A stretch of 64,000 nt of DNA, taken from an uncultured Alphaproteobacteria bacterium (GTDB lineage: Bacteria > Pseudomonadota > Alphaproteobacteria > HIMB59 > GCA-002718135). Where the stretch lies: the NCBI GenBank assembly GCA_902597795.1, contig CACJZA010000006.1, positions 1-64,000 of the forward strand, written 5' to 3'. Positions 16,180 through 25,254 of this stretch are shown here, in pieces. The notes beneath the pieces are model-generated. The model ran no database searches. It was not told the DNA's origin and saw only the letters and a program-made list of their open reading frames with translations. Numbering within the stretch: position 1 is the first letter of the stretch; the number at the start of each line of letters is the position of its first letter. The translations under genes were made by a program, and so were the position numbers.

Positions 16180-17436
16180 TTAATTTTTCTTCCTTTTTAT
16201 TTTTGCTCCCAAACTACCTAATGTTTTTTCTATATTTTCATAACCTCTATCAAGATGATAGACTCGATTTAGTGTTGTTTGACCATTTGCGTTCATTGCA
16301 GCTAAAACTAAACTTATACTAGCTCGTAAATCACTAGCCATTACTTGTGCTCCTTTAAATGTCTGATTACCTATAATTGTTGCAACATCTTTTTCTACTG
16401 TAATATTTGCGCCTAATCGATTCAGTTCAGGAACATGCATAAATCTATTTTCAAAAATTGTTTCTTTAATTTTTGACTTCCCATCACTAAGACACATAAG
16501 AGACATTAGCTGAGCTTGTAAATCAGTGGGGAAGCCTGGATATGGACTAGTTGAAATACTTGTGGATTTTAATTTTGCTCCCTTAAAAACTCTTATTGAA
16601 TTTTTAGTTTCTTTTAATTTTGCACCCATTTTTTTTAAAACATTAATTAAAGATTTTAAATAAATAGTATTAACATATTTTATTTCTAAAGCTGAATTTA
16701 ACATCAAAGCCGCAATGATGTATGTACCGGCTACAATTCTATCAGAAATAATATGATGTTCTGCTTTTTTTAAATTTGTAACACCTTGCACAAGAATAGT
16801 TTTTGTTCCATAACCTTCTATTTTTGCACCCATTTTTATAAGGCAATTTGACAAATCCTCTATTTCTGGTTCCCTTGCGGCATTTGATATCTTAGTTTCA
16901 CCTTTTGCCAAAACTGAAGCCATCAGTATATTTTCAGTAGCTCCTACACTTGGAAAAGGTAATTTAATACTATTACCAACCAATTGCGATTTAACATTGC
17001 CTACAATAAAGCCATTTTGAATTTCAAAACTAGCTCCTAGTTTTGATAAACCGGTAAGATGTATATCTATTGGTCTAGTTCCAATGGCGCATCCTCCTGG
17101 TAAAGATATTCTAGCCTCACCAAATCGAGAAAGTAAGGGGCCTAGAATCAATATAGAAGCTCTCATTTTTCTTACAACATCATAATCTGCTGATAGATTA
17201 TTAATTTTTGAGGAATTTATTTTTAATTTATTTTTTTTGTGTTCAATTTTTACACCATAATTTTTTAGTAACTTAATTAAATTTAGAACATCAACCACAT
17301 TAGGTACATTTGAGAGTTTTAAAGTTTTTTCAGATAACAGAGAAGATACTATAATAGGAAGTGCAGAATTTTTTGCTCCATGAACATTTACAGAGCCAGA
17401 AATTGTATAGCCTCCCTTTATAATTAATTTATCCAT
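16180..17436 (-). CDS. murA: UDP-N-acetylglucosamine 1-carboxyvinyltransferase
   Basis: 418 residues, full length. MurA transfers enolpyruvate from PEP to UDP-GlcNAc, the first committed step of peptidoglycan synthesis in the cytoplasm. Seen are the N-terminal GGYTISGSVNVHGAKNSALP, the catalytic loop LPGGCAIGTRPID with Cys116 (the fosfomycin-sensitive Cys form), and the C-terminal DLRASISLVLAAM and HLDRGYENIEKTL. The start overlaps a 49-residue upstream gene by 8 bases. Confidence 0.97.
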   Translation of the reverse strand: MDKLIIKGGYTISGSVNVHGAKNSALPIIVSSLLSEKTLKLSNVPNVVDVLNLIKLLKNYGVKIEHKKNKLKINSSKINNLSADYDVVRKMRASILILGPLLSRFGEARISLPGGCAIGTRPIDIHLTGLSKLGASFEIQNGFIVGNVKSQLVGNSIKLPFPSVGATENILMASVLAKGETKISNAAREPEIEDLSNCLIKMGAKIEGYGTKTILVQGVTNLKKAEHHIISDRIVAGTYIIAALMLNSALEIKYVNTIYLKSLINVLKKMGAKLKETKNSIRVFKGAKLKSTSISTSPYPGFPTDLQAQLMSLMCLSDGKSKIKETIFENRFMHVPELNRLGANITVEKDVATIIGNQTFKGAQVMASDLRASISLVLAAMNANGQTTLNRVYHLDRGYENIEKTLGSLGAKIKRKKN

Positions 17437-17578
17437 TTTTATTAATTGCTTTTTTTCTTTTTAAAATATTTAATTTGAGTTGTTTTTCTAACCTCTTTAA
17501 TCTTGTTAAACGTAGATCTTTTTTTGAGTCATCTTTTTGATGATTAATATTTTTTTCTTTAATTAATTTATCTGTCAC
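17429..17578 (-). CDS. Small conserved-looking basic protein upstream of murA
   Basis: A 49-residue reading frame with a GTG start at 17578 whose stop overlaps the murA start by 8 bases. The product is highly charged and ends RLKRLEKQLKLNILKRKKA. Small proteins with an R-L-x-x-L-x-x-N-L-x-x-R-K-type ending are often found just upstream of murA in alphaproteobacteria; I recall this from general knowledge and cannot check it here. No function is known to me. The translational overlap with murA supports it being real. Confidence 0.55.
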   Translation of the reverse strand: MTDKLIKEKNINHQKDDSKKDLRLTRLKRLEKQLKLNILKRKKAINKNG

Positions 17579-17587
17579 AAATAAGAT

Positions 17588-17734
17588 TTATTTATTACTT
17601 TTTTTGTTTAAAGCATTTTTAGAACATTTCTTAGAACAATATAAAACATTTTTCCAATCTCTTTCCCATTTTTTTCTCCAATTGAAAGGTTTATTACAAA
17701 CAATACAAATTTTAGAAAGTAAATTTTTCTTCAA
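17588..17734 (-). CDS. DUF2256-family small zinc-ribbon-like protein
   Basis: A 48-residue reading frame (TTG start at 17734, no ATG nearby) with the DUF2256 pattern: Cys10-x-x-Cys13, then [13 protein letters not shown] and YCSKKC (Cys33, Cys37). The four Cys suggest a zinc site. The family function is unknown. It sits three bases after the permease gene stop on the same strand, and leads towards the murA group. The family match is by motif reading only but is strong for so short a protein. Confidence 0.75.
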   Translation of the reverse strand: MKKNLLSKICIVCNKPFNWRKKWERDWKNVLYCSKKCSKNALNKKSNK

Positions 17735-17737
17735 TTT

Positions 17738-18889
17738 TTACTCGAATAGATAAAAATATCCGTAGGCAACAATTAATGCAGGTATTGCACTATAAAGAGT
17801 TGCTAAAATTGCAGCTTTAGGCGCGAGAGCTATTGCTGGAAATAAAGCATCACCATCATTTGATATTGCATTACCTAATTCCGCAGAAAGGGGAATATAG
17901 CCATTTAGATAAAACGTTGCTACCACAACTTGAGGCCCACATCCTGGTAAGAAACCAAATAAAATTGCAACTAACGGAACAAATGGTAGCCATAAATCAA
18001 AAAAAATTTTTAAATCTAAACTTGTAAAGTACATAAAAATTTCAAAGACAAGAAAACCACTAATTACCCAAGTTGTTACAAAATTAGTTGTATCTACTAC
18101 TCTTGATAATAAGCCCCTACTTTTGTCAGTTGAGCATTGAAAATCACTTAAAGGATTTAATGACCACATAAATATTGAGAGTATTGCGCCAGCAGAAGCA
18201 ATAAACACTAATAATGAATTATAAATTGGAGAAACAAATTCAATTTGAAACGCAACTAAAATTCCTAAAACAAAACCAGGAATAAATAAAAAAAGCCAAA
18301 AGAAGTTAAAATTTGATACAAAAGTTTTGTTTGTTTTTTCAAATTCAACTTTTATTTTTGTTTCAGATTGCATAAAATTTGTGCCATGGAAAAAATCAAT
18401 TACATAGCCAGAAATTGATCCAACAAGTATTCCAATTCCAAATATTAAAAAACCAGTTGAAGGCTCAATAGCAAGTATTAAGAAAGCAGCGTCTCCCATG
18501 GTTGCCGTTAATACAGCTACTAAGGAACCAAAAGATATACGTCCTTGTATGTATTGCGTCACAACTATTATAGCTCCACCACAACCAGGTATAGCACCTA
18601 AAAAAGCAGCTATACCGACATGGAACTTTTGTGTCTTAGATAAAAAATTCTTTACATCAAACTTTGTTAAACTATCTAATCCAATAAAAACAAACAGAGT
18701 AAATCCTACAAAAACAGATACCTGGATATAAGCATCTATAATTGACGATCGTATAACTTCTCCAAACTCCCCTCCTTGAAAAACCAGAGACAATAATAAT
18801 AAACCAAAAAATGATTTCTTTAATAATCTTCCATCATTCTCGAGAATTATTTTAGTTTTTTCATTAATAGCATTAATTAGAGCATTCAT
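17738..18889 (-). CDS. Putative manganese transporter (two-fold GCG-motif permease)
   Basis: 383 residues with about ten membrane segments. Two internal repeats carry matching motifs, GAIPGCGGAIIV in the first half and GFLPGCGPQVVV in the second, followed by GDAAF and GDALF. This is the pattern of the permease family annotated as putative manganese transporter (arsenic-permease-like fold). The gene is divergent from mntR with an MntR-type operator between, which supports manganese as the cargo. Direction (import or efflux) is not settled by sequence. Confidence 0.82.
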   Translation of the reverse strand: MNALINAINEKTKIILENDGRLLKKSFFGLLLLSLVFQGGEFGEVIRSSIIDAYIQVSVFVGFTLFVFIGLDSLTKFDVKNFLSKTQKFHVGIAAFLGAIPGCGGAIIVVTQYIQGRISFGSLVAVLTATMGDAAFLILAIEPSTGFLIFGIGILVGSISGYVIDFFHGTNFMQSETKIKVEFEKTNKTFVSNFNFFWLFLFIPGFVLGILVAFQIEFVSPIYNSLLVFIASAGAILSIFMWSLNPLSDFQCSTDKSRGLLSRVVDTTNFVTTWVISGFLVFEIFMYFTSLDLKIFFDLWLPFVPLVAILFGFLPGCGPQVVVATFYLNGYIPLSAELGNAISNDGDALFPAIALAPKAAILATLYSAIPALIVAYGYFYLFE

Positions 18890-18910
18890 AGTATGTATAT
18901 ATAGCTAATA

Positions 18911-18930
18911 AATATAGCTATGGCTATATT
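18911..18930. promoter_or_regulatory. MntR-type operator (20-bp inverted repeat)
   Basis: A perfect inverted repeat, AATATAGC-TATG-GCTATATT, with 8-base arms and a 4-base centre. It matches the form of the Escherichia coli MntR box (ATAGC-N4-GCTAT core). It lies between the divergent manganese transporter and mntR genes, 21 bases before the transporter start and 23 bases before mntR, so one site could repress both. Confidence 0.8.
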
Positions 18931-18953
18931 TTCTATTAATTTTTTCATTTTTT

Positions 18954-19364
18954 ATGTTAAATATAAGAATGTCTTTCAGTAAAGTTAGAAATGCACATAA
19001 AACAGAAAATACTGAAGACTATTTAGAACTTATTGCAGAACTTCTTAATTCTAAAGGAGAAGCTCGTATCGTTGATATTGCTGAAAGCTTGGGTATTGCA
19101 CAAGCTACAGCAAATAAAACAATACAAAGGCTGCAATCACAGGGTTATATTAAAAGAGAACCTTATCGATCAATTTTCTTAACTTTTAAAGGTCAAAAAA
19201 TTGCTAGTGAATCAAAAAAGAGACATAATATAGTTTATAATTTTTTAATAAATCTCGGATTAGACAAGAATACGGCATATGAAGATGCTGAAGGTATTGA
19301 ACATCATGTAAGCAAAAAAACTCTTAGAAAAATGGACAGTTTTAATTCAAAAAAATCAACCTAA
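18954..19364 (+). CDS. mntR: Manganese-responsive regulator MntR (DtxR family)
   Basis: 136 residues. An N-terminal winged helix (TEDYLELIAELLNSKGEARI then ATANKTIQRLQSQGYI) is followed by the DtxR metal-binding helical domain with EDAEGIEHHVS, which holds typical metal ligands (Glu, His). It lacks the C-terminal SH3-like domain, as in other MntR proteins. With Mn(II) bound it should repress its own and the divergent transporter gene through the repeat at 18911-18930. An ATG at 18969 is an alternative start. A strong terminator follows. Confidence 0.9.
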   Translation: MLNIRMSFSKVRNAHKTENTEDYLELIAELLNSKGEARIVDIAESLGIAQATANKTIQRLQSQGYIKREPYRSIFLTFKGQKIASESKKRHNIVYNFLINLGLDKNTAYEDAEGIEHHVSKKTLRKMDSFNSKKST

Positions 19365-19397
19365 CCTCTTGCCAAATCAATTTTAACTAGTGTATAA

Positions 19398-19430
19398 AAA
19401 AGAAGGGACACGGCGAATATCCCTTCTTTT
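19398..19430 (+). terminator. Intrinsic terminator after mntR
   Basis: A 10-base stem (AAAAGAAGGG paired with CCCTTCTTTT) around a 13-base loop, with an A-tract on one side and a T-rich tract on the other. It can end mntR transcription and perhaps act in both directions. The rest of the gap to 19522 shows nothing else. Confidence 0.8.
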
Positions 19431-19522
19431 CATTCTTTGTTTATGGATAGAATATAAACATTTCTAACAAATACCCGATTCTAGGTTGGGGCTCAAATTT
19501 TTTTATTAAAAATTTGTAATTT

Positions 19523-20146
19523 TTAATATTTTTGTAACAAAACTATCTTGATTTTTATTTTGTTTTTAAAATCTTTATTCAAAGGTAAATAATTTAATGG
19601 CCTAGAAATTTTAGTGATTTTGAAAGTCTTTTGATGTTTTTTTAAAATATTAAAAAAATCCTGCTGCTTCCATAAATCAACTCTATGTGTAAATAATACA
19701 AAACCTTTTTTTTTAATATTTTTATTAATGTTAGCAAAAAGTTTTTTAAAGTTTTTACAATATGTCATAGAACCGATCAAAGATATTAAATCAAATTTTG
19801 TATTATAATAATGTAATTCTTCAAAATTTTTATTTTTTAATTTTATATAAATTTTTTTGTCTGATGAAATTTTCAAGCTTTTTTTTGAAATATCAGTGCC
19901 ATAGATATTACTTTTTGGATAGATTTTTTTTAACTCAATACCAAATAAACCAGTTCCACATGCTAAGTCTAATATATTTTTTGGTTTTATGTTGAGTGTT
20001 TCCTTTAAAAATTTTATGCTTTTTTTGGGCGCCTGATAATTCCATGACTTTAGTGTTTCATCATAATTTTCTGACCAATCATCATAGTATTTTGTCGTTT
20101 TAGTCAAATTACCAACACCTGAAACTAAAGATTTAAAATTAGTCAT
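19523..20146 (-). CDS. SAM-dependent methyltransferase (class I)
   Basis: 207 residues. The SAM-binding motif I is seen as ILDLACGTGLFGIELKK, followed by NIYGTDISKKSL (motif II acidic residue) and FDLISLIGSMTY. The N-terminal YYDDWSENYDETL is typical of UbiG/UbiE-like small methyltransferases. The substrate is unknown. It overlaps the upstream amidase gene by 8 bases; a nitrilase-family gene next to a UbiG-like methyltransferase recurs in alphaproteobacteria. The C-terminus is Lys/Ile-rich and slightly short. Confidence 0.85.
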   Translation of the reverse strand: MTNFKSLVSGVGNLTKTTKYYDDWSENYDETLKSWNYQAPKKSIKFLKETLNIKPKNILDLACGTGLFGIELKKIYPKSNIYGTDISKKSLKISSDKKIYIKLKNKNFEELHYYNTKFDLISLIGSMTYCKNFKKLFANINKNIKKKGFVLFTHRVDLWKQQDFFNILKKHQKTFKITKISRPLNYLPLNKDFKNKIKIKIVLLQKY

Positions 20147-20945
20147 ATTTTAAAGAAGGAATTTTTTGTCTTATTTTTTTTACATCGGAAAGGTTAATAG
20201 TTGAATTAAGTATTGAAGGTTTATTTTTAGCACTGTTTATAATCTTTCCCCAAGGATTAACTAAAAGTGAATAACCGTATGTCTTCCTTTTCATATGATG
20301 ATTGCCACACATACCTGTTGCTACAATATATACATTATTTTCAATTGCTCTTGATCGATTTAATATTTCCCAATGATCTTTACCAGTAGGTCTAGTAAAA
20401 GCTGCAGGTACTAAAATAATTGAACAATCTTTTTTGGCTAGTTGCCTGTATAAAGAAGGAAATCGTAAATCATAACATATAGTCATTCCTATTTTAATAT
20501 TGTTAATTTTTGCATAAGTTATCTTATTACCAGCTCGAAATAAAAATGACTCCTGATGTTTTTCTTTATTATTGATTTTGACATCAAACATATGAATCTT
20601 ATCATAGGTTTTTTCTACAACTCCATAATTATTTATTAAATAAGATCTATTGATTAGTTTTCTCTGATTTTTGACTTTTAAAAGTAAAGAGCCAAGATTT
20701 ATAGTAACTTTATTTTTTTTAGCAAAATTTTTTGCCATCTTCAAAACTGGGCATGTGTTTTGATAGGGTGCATTAAATGTTAAATATTTTTTATCATTAG
20801 TAATAATATTTGAGCATTCAGGTGAACAAATTAAGTGAGGTTTATATTTTAATGTATTATTAAAACTTTTTTCCAGAGTTTCTGCATTTAAAGCTGGTAT
20901 ATGGCTTGCTTGAAATTGAACTTGGGAAATTTTTAATTTATTCAT
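20139..20945 (-). CDS. Carbon-nitrogen hydrolase (nitrilase superfamily, Nit1-like amidase)
   Basis: 268 residues with the Glu-Lys-Cys triad: Glu43 (CSPECSN), Lys116 (TYDKIHMFD) and Cys157 (MTICYDLRFP). The DKIHLFDV and CYDLRFP segments are those of the Nit1 group that hydrolyses deaminated glutathione and similar omega-amides. It lies in the cytoplasm (no signal). A small DUF1178 gene often found beside it in relatives is not present. Six bases separate it from the MFS gene, but functional linkage to that sugar locus is doubtful. Confidence 0.88.
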   Translation of the reverse strand: MNKLKISQVQFQASHIPALNAETLEKSFNNTLKYKPHLICSPECSNIITNDKKYLTFNAPYQNTCPVLKMAKNFAKKNKVTINLGSLLLKVKNQRKLINRSYLINNYGVVEKTYDKIHMFDVKINNKEKHQESFLFRAGNKITYAKINNIKIGMTICYDLRFPSLYRQLAKKDCSIILVPAAFTRPTGKDHWEILNRSRAIENNVYIVATGMCGNHHMKRKTYGYSLLVNPWGKIINSAKNKPSILNSTINLSDVKKIRQKIPSLKYD

Positions 20946-20950
20946 AATTT

Positions 20951-22111
20951 TTATTTAAACTTAAGTAAAAAAACTACTCCAGAAGTAAATACTATAATGC
21001 ATAGTAAATACATATTTAAAGTAAGGGAAAATGTTTCTGCAAGAAAACCAATAGCTGCTGGCATAATCATTGTGGATGATAATCCAATAGTTATTAGATT
21101 AGTTACAGTCATAGGAATGCTCTCATTAGATTGCTTAACAGCTTGGCGAATAACTATAGGAACTAAGTTTGCTATTGCAAATCCATAGATACATAAAACA
21201 CCTAGTATAATGTAAAAATTATTTGTAAATAAGGACAAAAGCAATATTGATGAACCAATCATCACAAAATAACATCCTACAACTTTTTCAGTAAATATAT
21301 TTATTAAGGTGTTAGAGAATAAATTAGCTAAAATACCACCAATACTAAAAAAAATTAATCCCGTACTTGCAAGATAAAGAGGGGTATTTAAATCCTTGGA
21401 TAACCACAATGTTGACCAATCCATAATTATACCACCAGAACCAAAAACAAAAAATAACAAGAAACCAAATATAAGAACATTTGACTCGGGAATTTTAAAT
21501 TTTTCACCTTTACCTTTGAAATCTAAATTACTAGGCAGTCCCAGATTAAGAACTAAAAATGCAACTAAAATTGAAGAAAAAGATAAAACAAGAAAAATAA
21601 TATAAGGCTCAAAGTTATAGCGCATTATCATACCAGCTAAACCTCCACCTACAAGTATACCAATATTGAAACCCATAGCGTAATAAGGAGTAATAATTTT
21701 CTTAAAATGTTTTTCGATTAGTTGACTATGTATGCCTCCAATTGGTCCAGAAGCGCCCCATCCTATCCCAGCTGGAATGAAAGTTAATAAAAAAAATAAA
21801 TATGATGAAGATGTTATCGATAATAATGAAGAAAGGGTAATTAGAGGAAAAGCTAAAGACATTACTCGTCTTGTGCCATATTTTGGAACTAATATTCTTC
21901 CAGCAATTTGATTTGATAATACAAAAAAAATTCCAAAAATTAATATTGAAACACTCAAATCAGATTCATCAATTGACAACCTATTCATATTCCACGGTGT
22001 TATGCCAAAGTAACATCCGACCACAATCATAGGATAAGTTGATGTTATTATTGATGCAAGAGTTGCTCTTCTAAATGTCTTAGTTTCTTCTAACACAAAA
22101 TTTATTACCAA
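20951..22111 (-). CDS. MFS transporter (paralogue of 33932-35086)
   Basis: 386 residues with about 12 membrane segments. It resembles the MFS protein at 33932-35086 along its length (PWNMNRLSIDESDLS against PWNIDRLNISESQLG; GRILVPKYGTRR against GRMIVPRIGTTR), a FucP/YbjJ-like group. Its start overlaps the aldo/keto reductase stop by 7 bases, so it is the last gene of the sugar operon that begins at 28360. It may import a sugar or export an end product; the cargo is unknown. Confidence 0.85.
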   Translation of the reverse strand: MVINFVLEETKTFRRATLASIITSTYPMIVVGCYFGITPWNMNRLSIDESDLSVSILIFGIFFVLSNQIAGRILVPKYGTRRVMSLAFPLITLSSLLSITSSSYLFFLLTFIPAGIGWGASGPIGGIHSQLIEKHFKKIITPYYAMGFNIGILVGGGLAGMIMRYNFEPYIIFLVLSFSSILVAFLVLNLGLPSNLDFKGKGEKFKIPESNVLIFGFLLFFVFGSGGIIMDWSTLWLSKDLNTPLYLASTGLIFFSIGGILANLFSNTLINIFTEKVVGCYFVMIGSSILLLSLFTNNFYIILGVLCIYGFAIANLVPIVIRQAVKQSNESIPMTVTNLITIGLSSTMIMPAAIGFLAETFSLTLNMYLLCIIVFTSGVVFLLKFK

Positions 22112-23088
22112 CGATGATGTACATCATCATAGAAATATTTTGTATAGATATTATTTATCTCATTCATTAAAGAAGAAATTTCATTAACTTCGCTAGAGGC
22201 AGTATTTAGATTTACATGGTCTCTATTTTTTGCACCTGGAATTACAACACTCACAGCTTCATGCATTAATATCCATTTAAGAGATAATTGAGAAAGAGTT
22301 ACTTCACTTGGAATTATTTTTTTGAGTTCTGCTACTGCTTTCAGAGCTTTTGAATAATTGACTCCAGAGAATGTTTCACCAACATCAAATGCATCACCGT
22401 TGATATTATAGTTTCGATGATCATCTAAAGAAAAAGTAGAATCTTTATTAAATTTTCCTGTCAACAAGCCACTTGCAAGAGGAACTCTAACTATGATTGC
22501 TACTTTTTTTTCTTTTGCAATTTTAAATAATTCTTCTGCAGGTTTTTGTCTAAAAATATTAAAAATAACTTGAATTGATTTTGTATTAGGGTTTTTAATG
22601 CATTCTAAAGCTTGATCAATTGTTTCAACACTAAAACCATAATTTTGTATTTTCCCTTTATTTACTAAATAATCTAACATTTCAAAAGTATGATCTGATG
22701 AATAAACTTCTGTTGGCGGACAGTGCATTTGTAAAAGGTCAATTGTTTCAATATTTAGATTTAATAAAGATCGATCTACAAAAGATTCCATTAAATCTTT
22801 ATCATAATAACCATTTGCAACATGTGGATTAATACGCCTACCAGCTTTAGTTGCTACATAAATTCTCTCAGAAATAGAATTTATAAAATTTCCGACAAAT
22901 TTTTCACTTCTGCCATCACCATAAACATCAGCTGTATCAAAAAAATTTACTCCATTTTCAAATGATGATTGTAATACTTCATTTGCCTTTTCTTCATTCA
23001 CATTACCCCAATCAGCGCCAATCTGCCAACAGCCTAAACCTATTTCAGATACATTCCAATCTAAAGAGCCAAATTTTCTATATTTCAT
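22105..23088 (-). CDS. Aldo/keto reductase
   Basis: 327 residues, normal for the NADPH-dependent AKR family, and cytoplasmic. Seen: GLGCWQIG at the N-terminus, FFDTADVYGDGRSEKFVG with the catalytic Asp and Tyr, VATKAG with the catalytic Lys, QMHCPP with the catalytic His, and VVIPGAKNRDHV for the cofactor phosphate. It follows the ADP-ribosylglycohydrolase-like gene by three bases in a sugar-import operon, so oxidation or reduction of an imported sugar is likely. Confidence 0.93.
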   Translation of the reverse strand: MKYRKFGSLDWNVSEIGLGCWQIGADWGNVNEEKANEVLQSSFENGVNFFDTADVYGDGRSEKFVGNFINSISERIYVATKAGRRINPHVANGYYDKDLMESFVDRSLLNLNIETIDLLQMHCPPTEVYSSDHTFEMLDYLVNKGKIQNYGFSVETIDQALECIKNPNTKSIQVIFNIFRQKPAEELFKIAKEKKVAIIVRVPLASGLLTGKFNKDSTFSLDDHRNYNINGDAFDVGETFSGVNYSKALKAVAELKKIIPSEVTLSQLSLKWILMHEAVSVVIPGAKNRDHVNLNTASSEVNEISSLMNEINNIYTKYFYDDVHHRW

Positions 23089-23091
23089 ATT

Positions 23092-25254
23092 TTAATTTAA
23101 GACTATCTGTTCTGTTACTAAAGTGCCATTATCAACAACCAAACCTGCTCCACCTTTAAGAAAAGGAGAGTTATCATCCTCAACCTCAATAATTACTTTA
23201 TCATTAATTTGTCCAATAATTTTATTTTTTATTACTGTCATTTTTAATTTATATTCTTTAAAAAATTCCACTTCAAATTCCTCTTCTTTTAATATTTGAT
23301 AATTATTATTCATCTTTCCAATACGTAACTTATTTCCTTTACAAATTTCAAGGGTGTAGTACTTATTTACACCTTGAACTCTAGAAACTATCCCCCCAGA
23401 GTTACTAGACTGCAACATAATATCTGATGCAATTGAATAATTTCTCCATAAATCAGTTCCAGTAAATAAAATTCCCCTACCATTATTTTGGCAAATTCTA
23501 AAATTTTTACCTCTCTTCTCCCATTTGTCTAATGATTGAACCCAAGCATTTCTCCAAATTTCACCATAGTAGCCCTCTTTTTTTTCTTTACCTCTTTGAT
23601 AATTTTCTACGTGATCAGGTCTTTTAAATATTTGTTTTGGTTCTCCTTCAAAATTGACATAGTTAAGAATAACTTCTCCTTCTTTTTTTTCATTCGATGA
23701 AATATTGAAGCCAATTTGACCTATAGGGTTTGAGTTAGTGTCAGGCACTTCCCATGATATTTGTTTTTTTTCATTGCCACTTATCTTAAAAATATTTGAA
23801 AAATTTTTTTGAAGTTTATCATCTTTGCCCCAATATTTAGAGAACAATGTAATTGCAATTTCATGAGAAAATATATTTTCTATTTCTAAAGTTATTTTTT
23901 GACCTGGAAAAATAGTAGGACAAGAAATATAATCATAATGAAAAAAATCGTCTCTTTTTTTTCCTTTTAAATCTAAAATAACCTCAGGAAAAAATGTTTC
24001 TACATAAATTTCCGAAGTTAAATCTTCTTCAAGATTTTTATATGAAATTTTTAAACCTCTTTCACCTAATATAGATTTGTACTCAACATTACTAATTTTT
24101 GTTTCACAAAACTTATTTCCAACTCTAAAACGCCAACCTTGTGTTGAGTCTTTAATATCAAAATGAAATCTAGCACCATTTTTAGGGAAATTTTCTTCTA
24201 AACCATTAATTTTTCTAGTTGTATTAATAATTTTGTAAGTTTCTGTCAGTGCATCGGTAAGAGTTTCACCTCCTGATGCAGAGGGGCAATATAAAATATC
24301 ATTTATAGGAGATAAATAATCAGGACCTGCTTTAAGTCCTTCAATTCCATTTTTAATTCCTAAAATACAACCAACATTTCCTGAATTACAATCTGTATCC
24401 CAACCTGCTGTATTCACAATCATCATAGTTTTTTGAAAATCATCATCTCCAAATAATAAAGCCATAATAATTAAAGCATGATTAGGCACCATATGACAGT
24501 TACCTAAATATTTATCATATCCGTAATTCTCAGCAATTTTTTCTCTTGCTTGTTCCCAGCCTAAATTTCCTGATCGCCATTCTTGTATGTCAGATATTAA
24601 TCTAAATATTACCGAATTATCTGGAATAAATTTTTTAGCTTGCTCAACTAACTTTGTTAAATCACTTTCAACAAAGGCTATTGACTCTAGAGCAGCTACA
24701 ACTTGTGCTCCATAAATTGCCTCTCCATCATGACTAACACTTGCAGCAAGTTTTGCATAATGAACTGCTCTTTCCGGATCACCAGGTGCTACCATGGCCC
24801 AACCATCAATAAAAATTTGAGCCCCTATTTGTTCAGCAATTACCTTACCATTAGTTTTAATTGAACCACTGTTGGGAGCATCGATACCCTGTTTTAAATT
24901 TTGAAAAGCTGTATCCTCCGCTGAGTGTCCTTTTCCACCCCACCAAAGAATTGTTTTATCTTCAATAATATTATTTAACCACGTTTTACCTATATCTTTG
25001 GCAGTAATGTTTTTGCTGTAATTACATTCTCTAAAAGCACGTAGAAAGGTAAATGTGCCAGTAATGTCATCATCAGAGACAGGTAACGGGAAATCTAATT
25101 TCTCATTTACATAATAATTAATAGGTCCCAATTCCTTCATTATTCTTTCATAAGACCAACCTTCGAATGGACGCCCAAGAAATACGCCAATTATTTTACC
25201 CAATACACCTGCGTAAACTTTTTCCTCATAATTTTTATCTAATTTAAAAGTCAT
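23092..25254 (-). CDS. ADP-ribosylglycohydrolase-family protein with C-terminal LamG/DUF1080-like domain
   Basis: 720 residues. The first about 350 match the ADP-ribosylglycohydrolase family: PVSDDDITGTFTFLRAFRE (metal-binding Asp cluster), GHSAEDTAF and NTAGWDTDCNSGNVGCILG (second metal cluster). A middle beta domain follows, and the last about 170 residues (WEKRGKNFRICQNNGRG, SGGIVSRVQG) look like a concanavalin/LamG-type sugar-binding domain as in DUF1080 glycoside hydrolases. No signal peptide is seen. The start overlaps the permease stop (TAATG). It may hydrolyse an N- or O-glycoside brought in by the transporter; true ADP-ribose activity is less likely here (inference). Confidence 0.85.
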   Translation of the reverse strand: MTFKLDKNYEEKVYAGVLGKIIGVFLGRPFEGWSYERIMKELGPINYYVNEKLDFPLPVSDDDITGTFTFLRAFRECNYSKNITAKDIGKTWLNNIIEDKTILWWGGKGHSAEDTAFQNLKQGIDAPNSGSIKTNGKVIAEQIGAQIFIDGWAMVAPGDPERAVHYAKLAASVSHDGEAIYGAQVVAALESIAFVESDLTKLVEQAKKFIPDNSVIFRLISDIQEWRSGNLGWEQAREKIAENYGYDKYLGNCHMVPNHALIIMALLFGDDDFQKTMMIVNTAGWDTDCNSGNVGCILGIKNGIEGLKAGPDYLSPINDILYCPSASGGETLTDALTETYKIINTTRKINGLEENFPKNGARFHFDIKDSTQGWRFRVGNKFCETKISNVEYKSILGERGLKISYKNLEEDLTSEIYVETFFPEVILDLKGKKRDDFFHYDYISCPTIFPGQKITLEIENIFSHEIAITLFSKYWGKDDKLQKNFSNIFKISGNEKKQISWEVPDTNSNPIGQIGFNISSNEKKEGEVILNYVNFEGEPKQIFKRPDHVENYQRGKEKKEGYYGEIWRNAWVQSLDKWEKRGKNFRICQNNGRGILFTGTDLWRNYSIASDIMLQSSNSGGIVSRVQGVNKYYTLEICKGNKLRIGKMNNNYQILKEEEFEVEFFKEYKLKMTVIKNKIIGQINDKVIIEVEDDNSPFLKGGAGLVVDNGTLVTEQIVLN

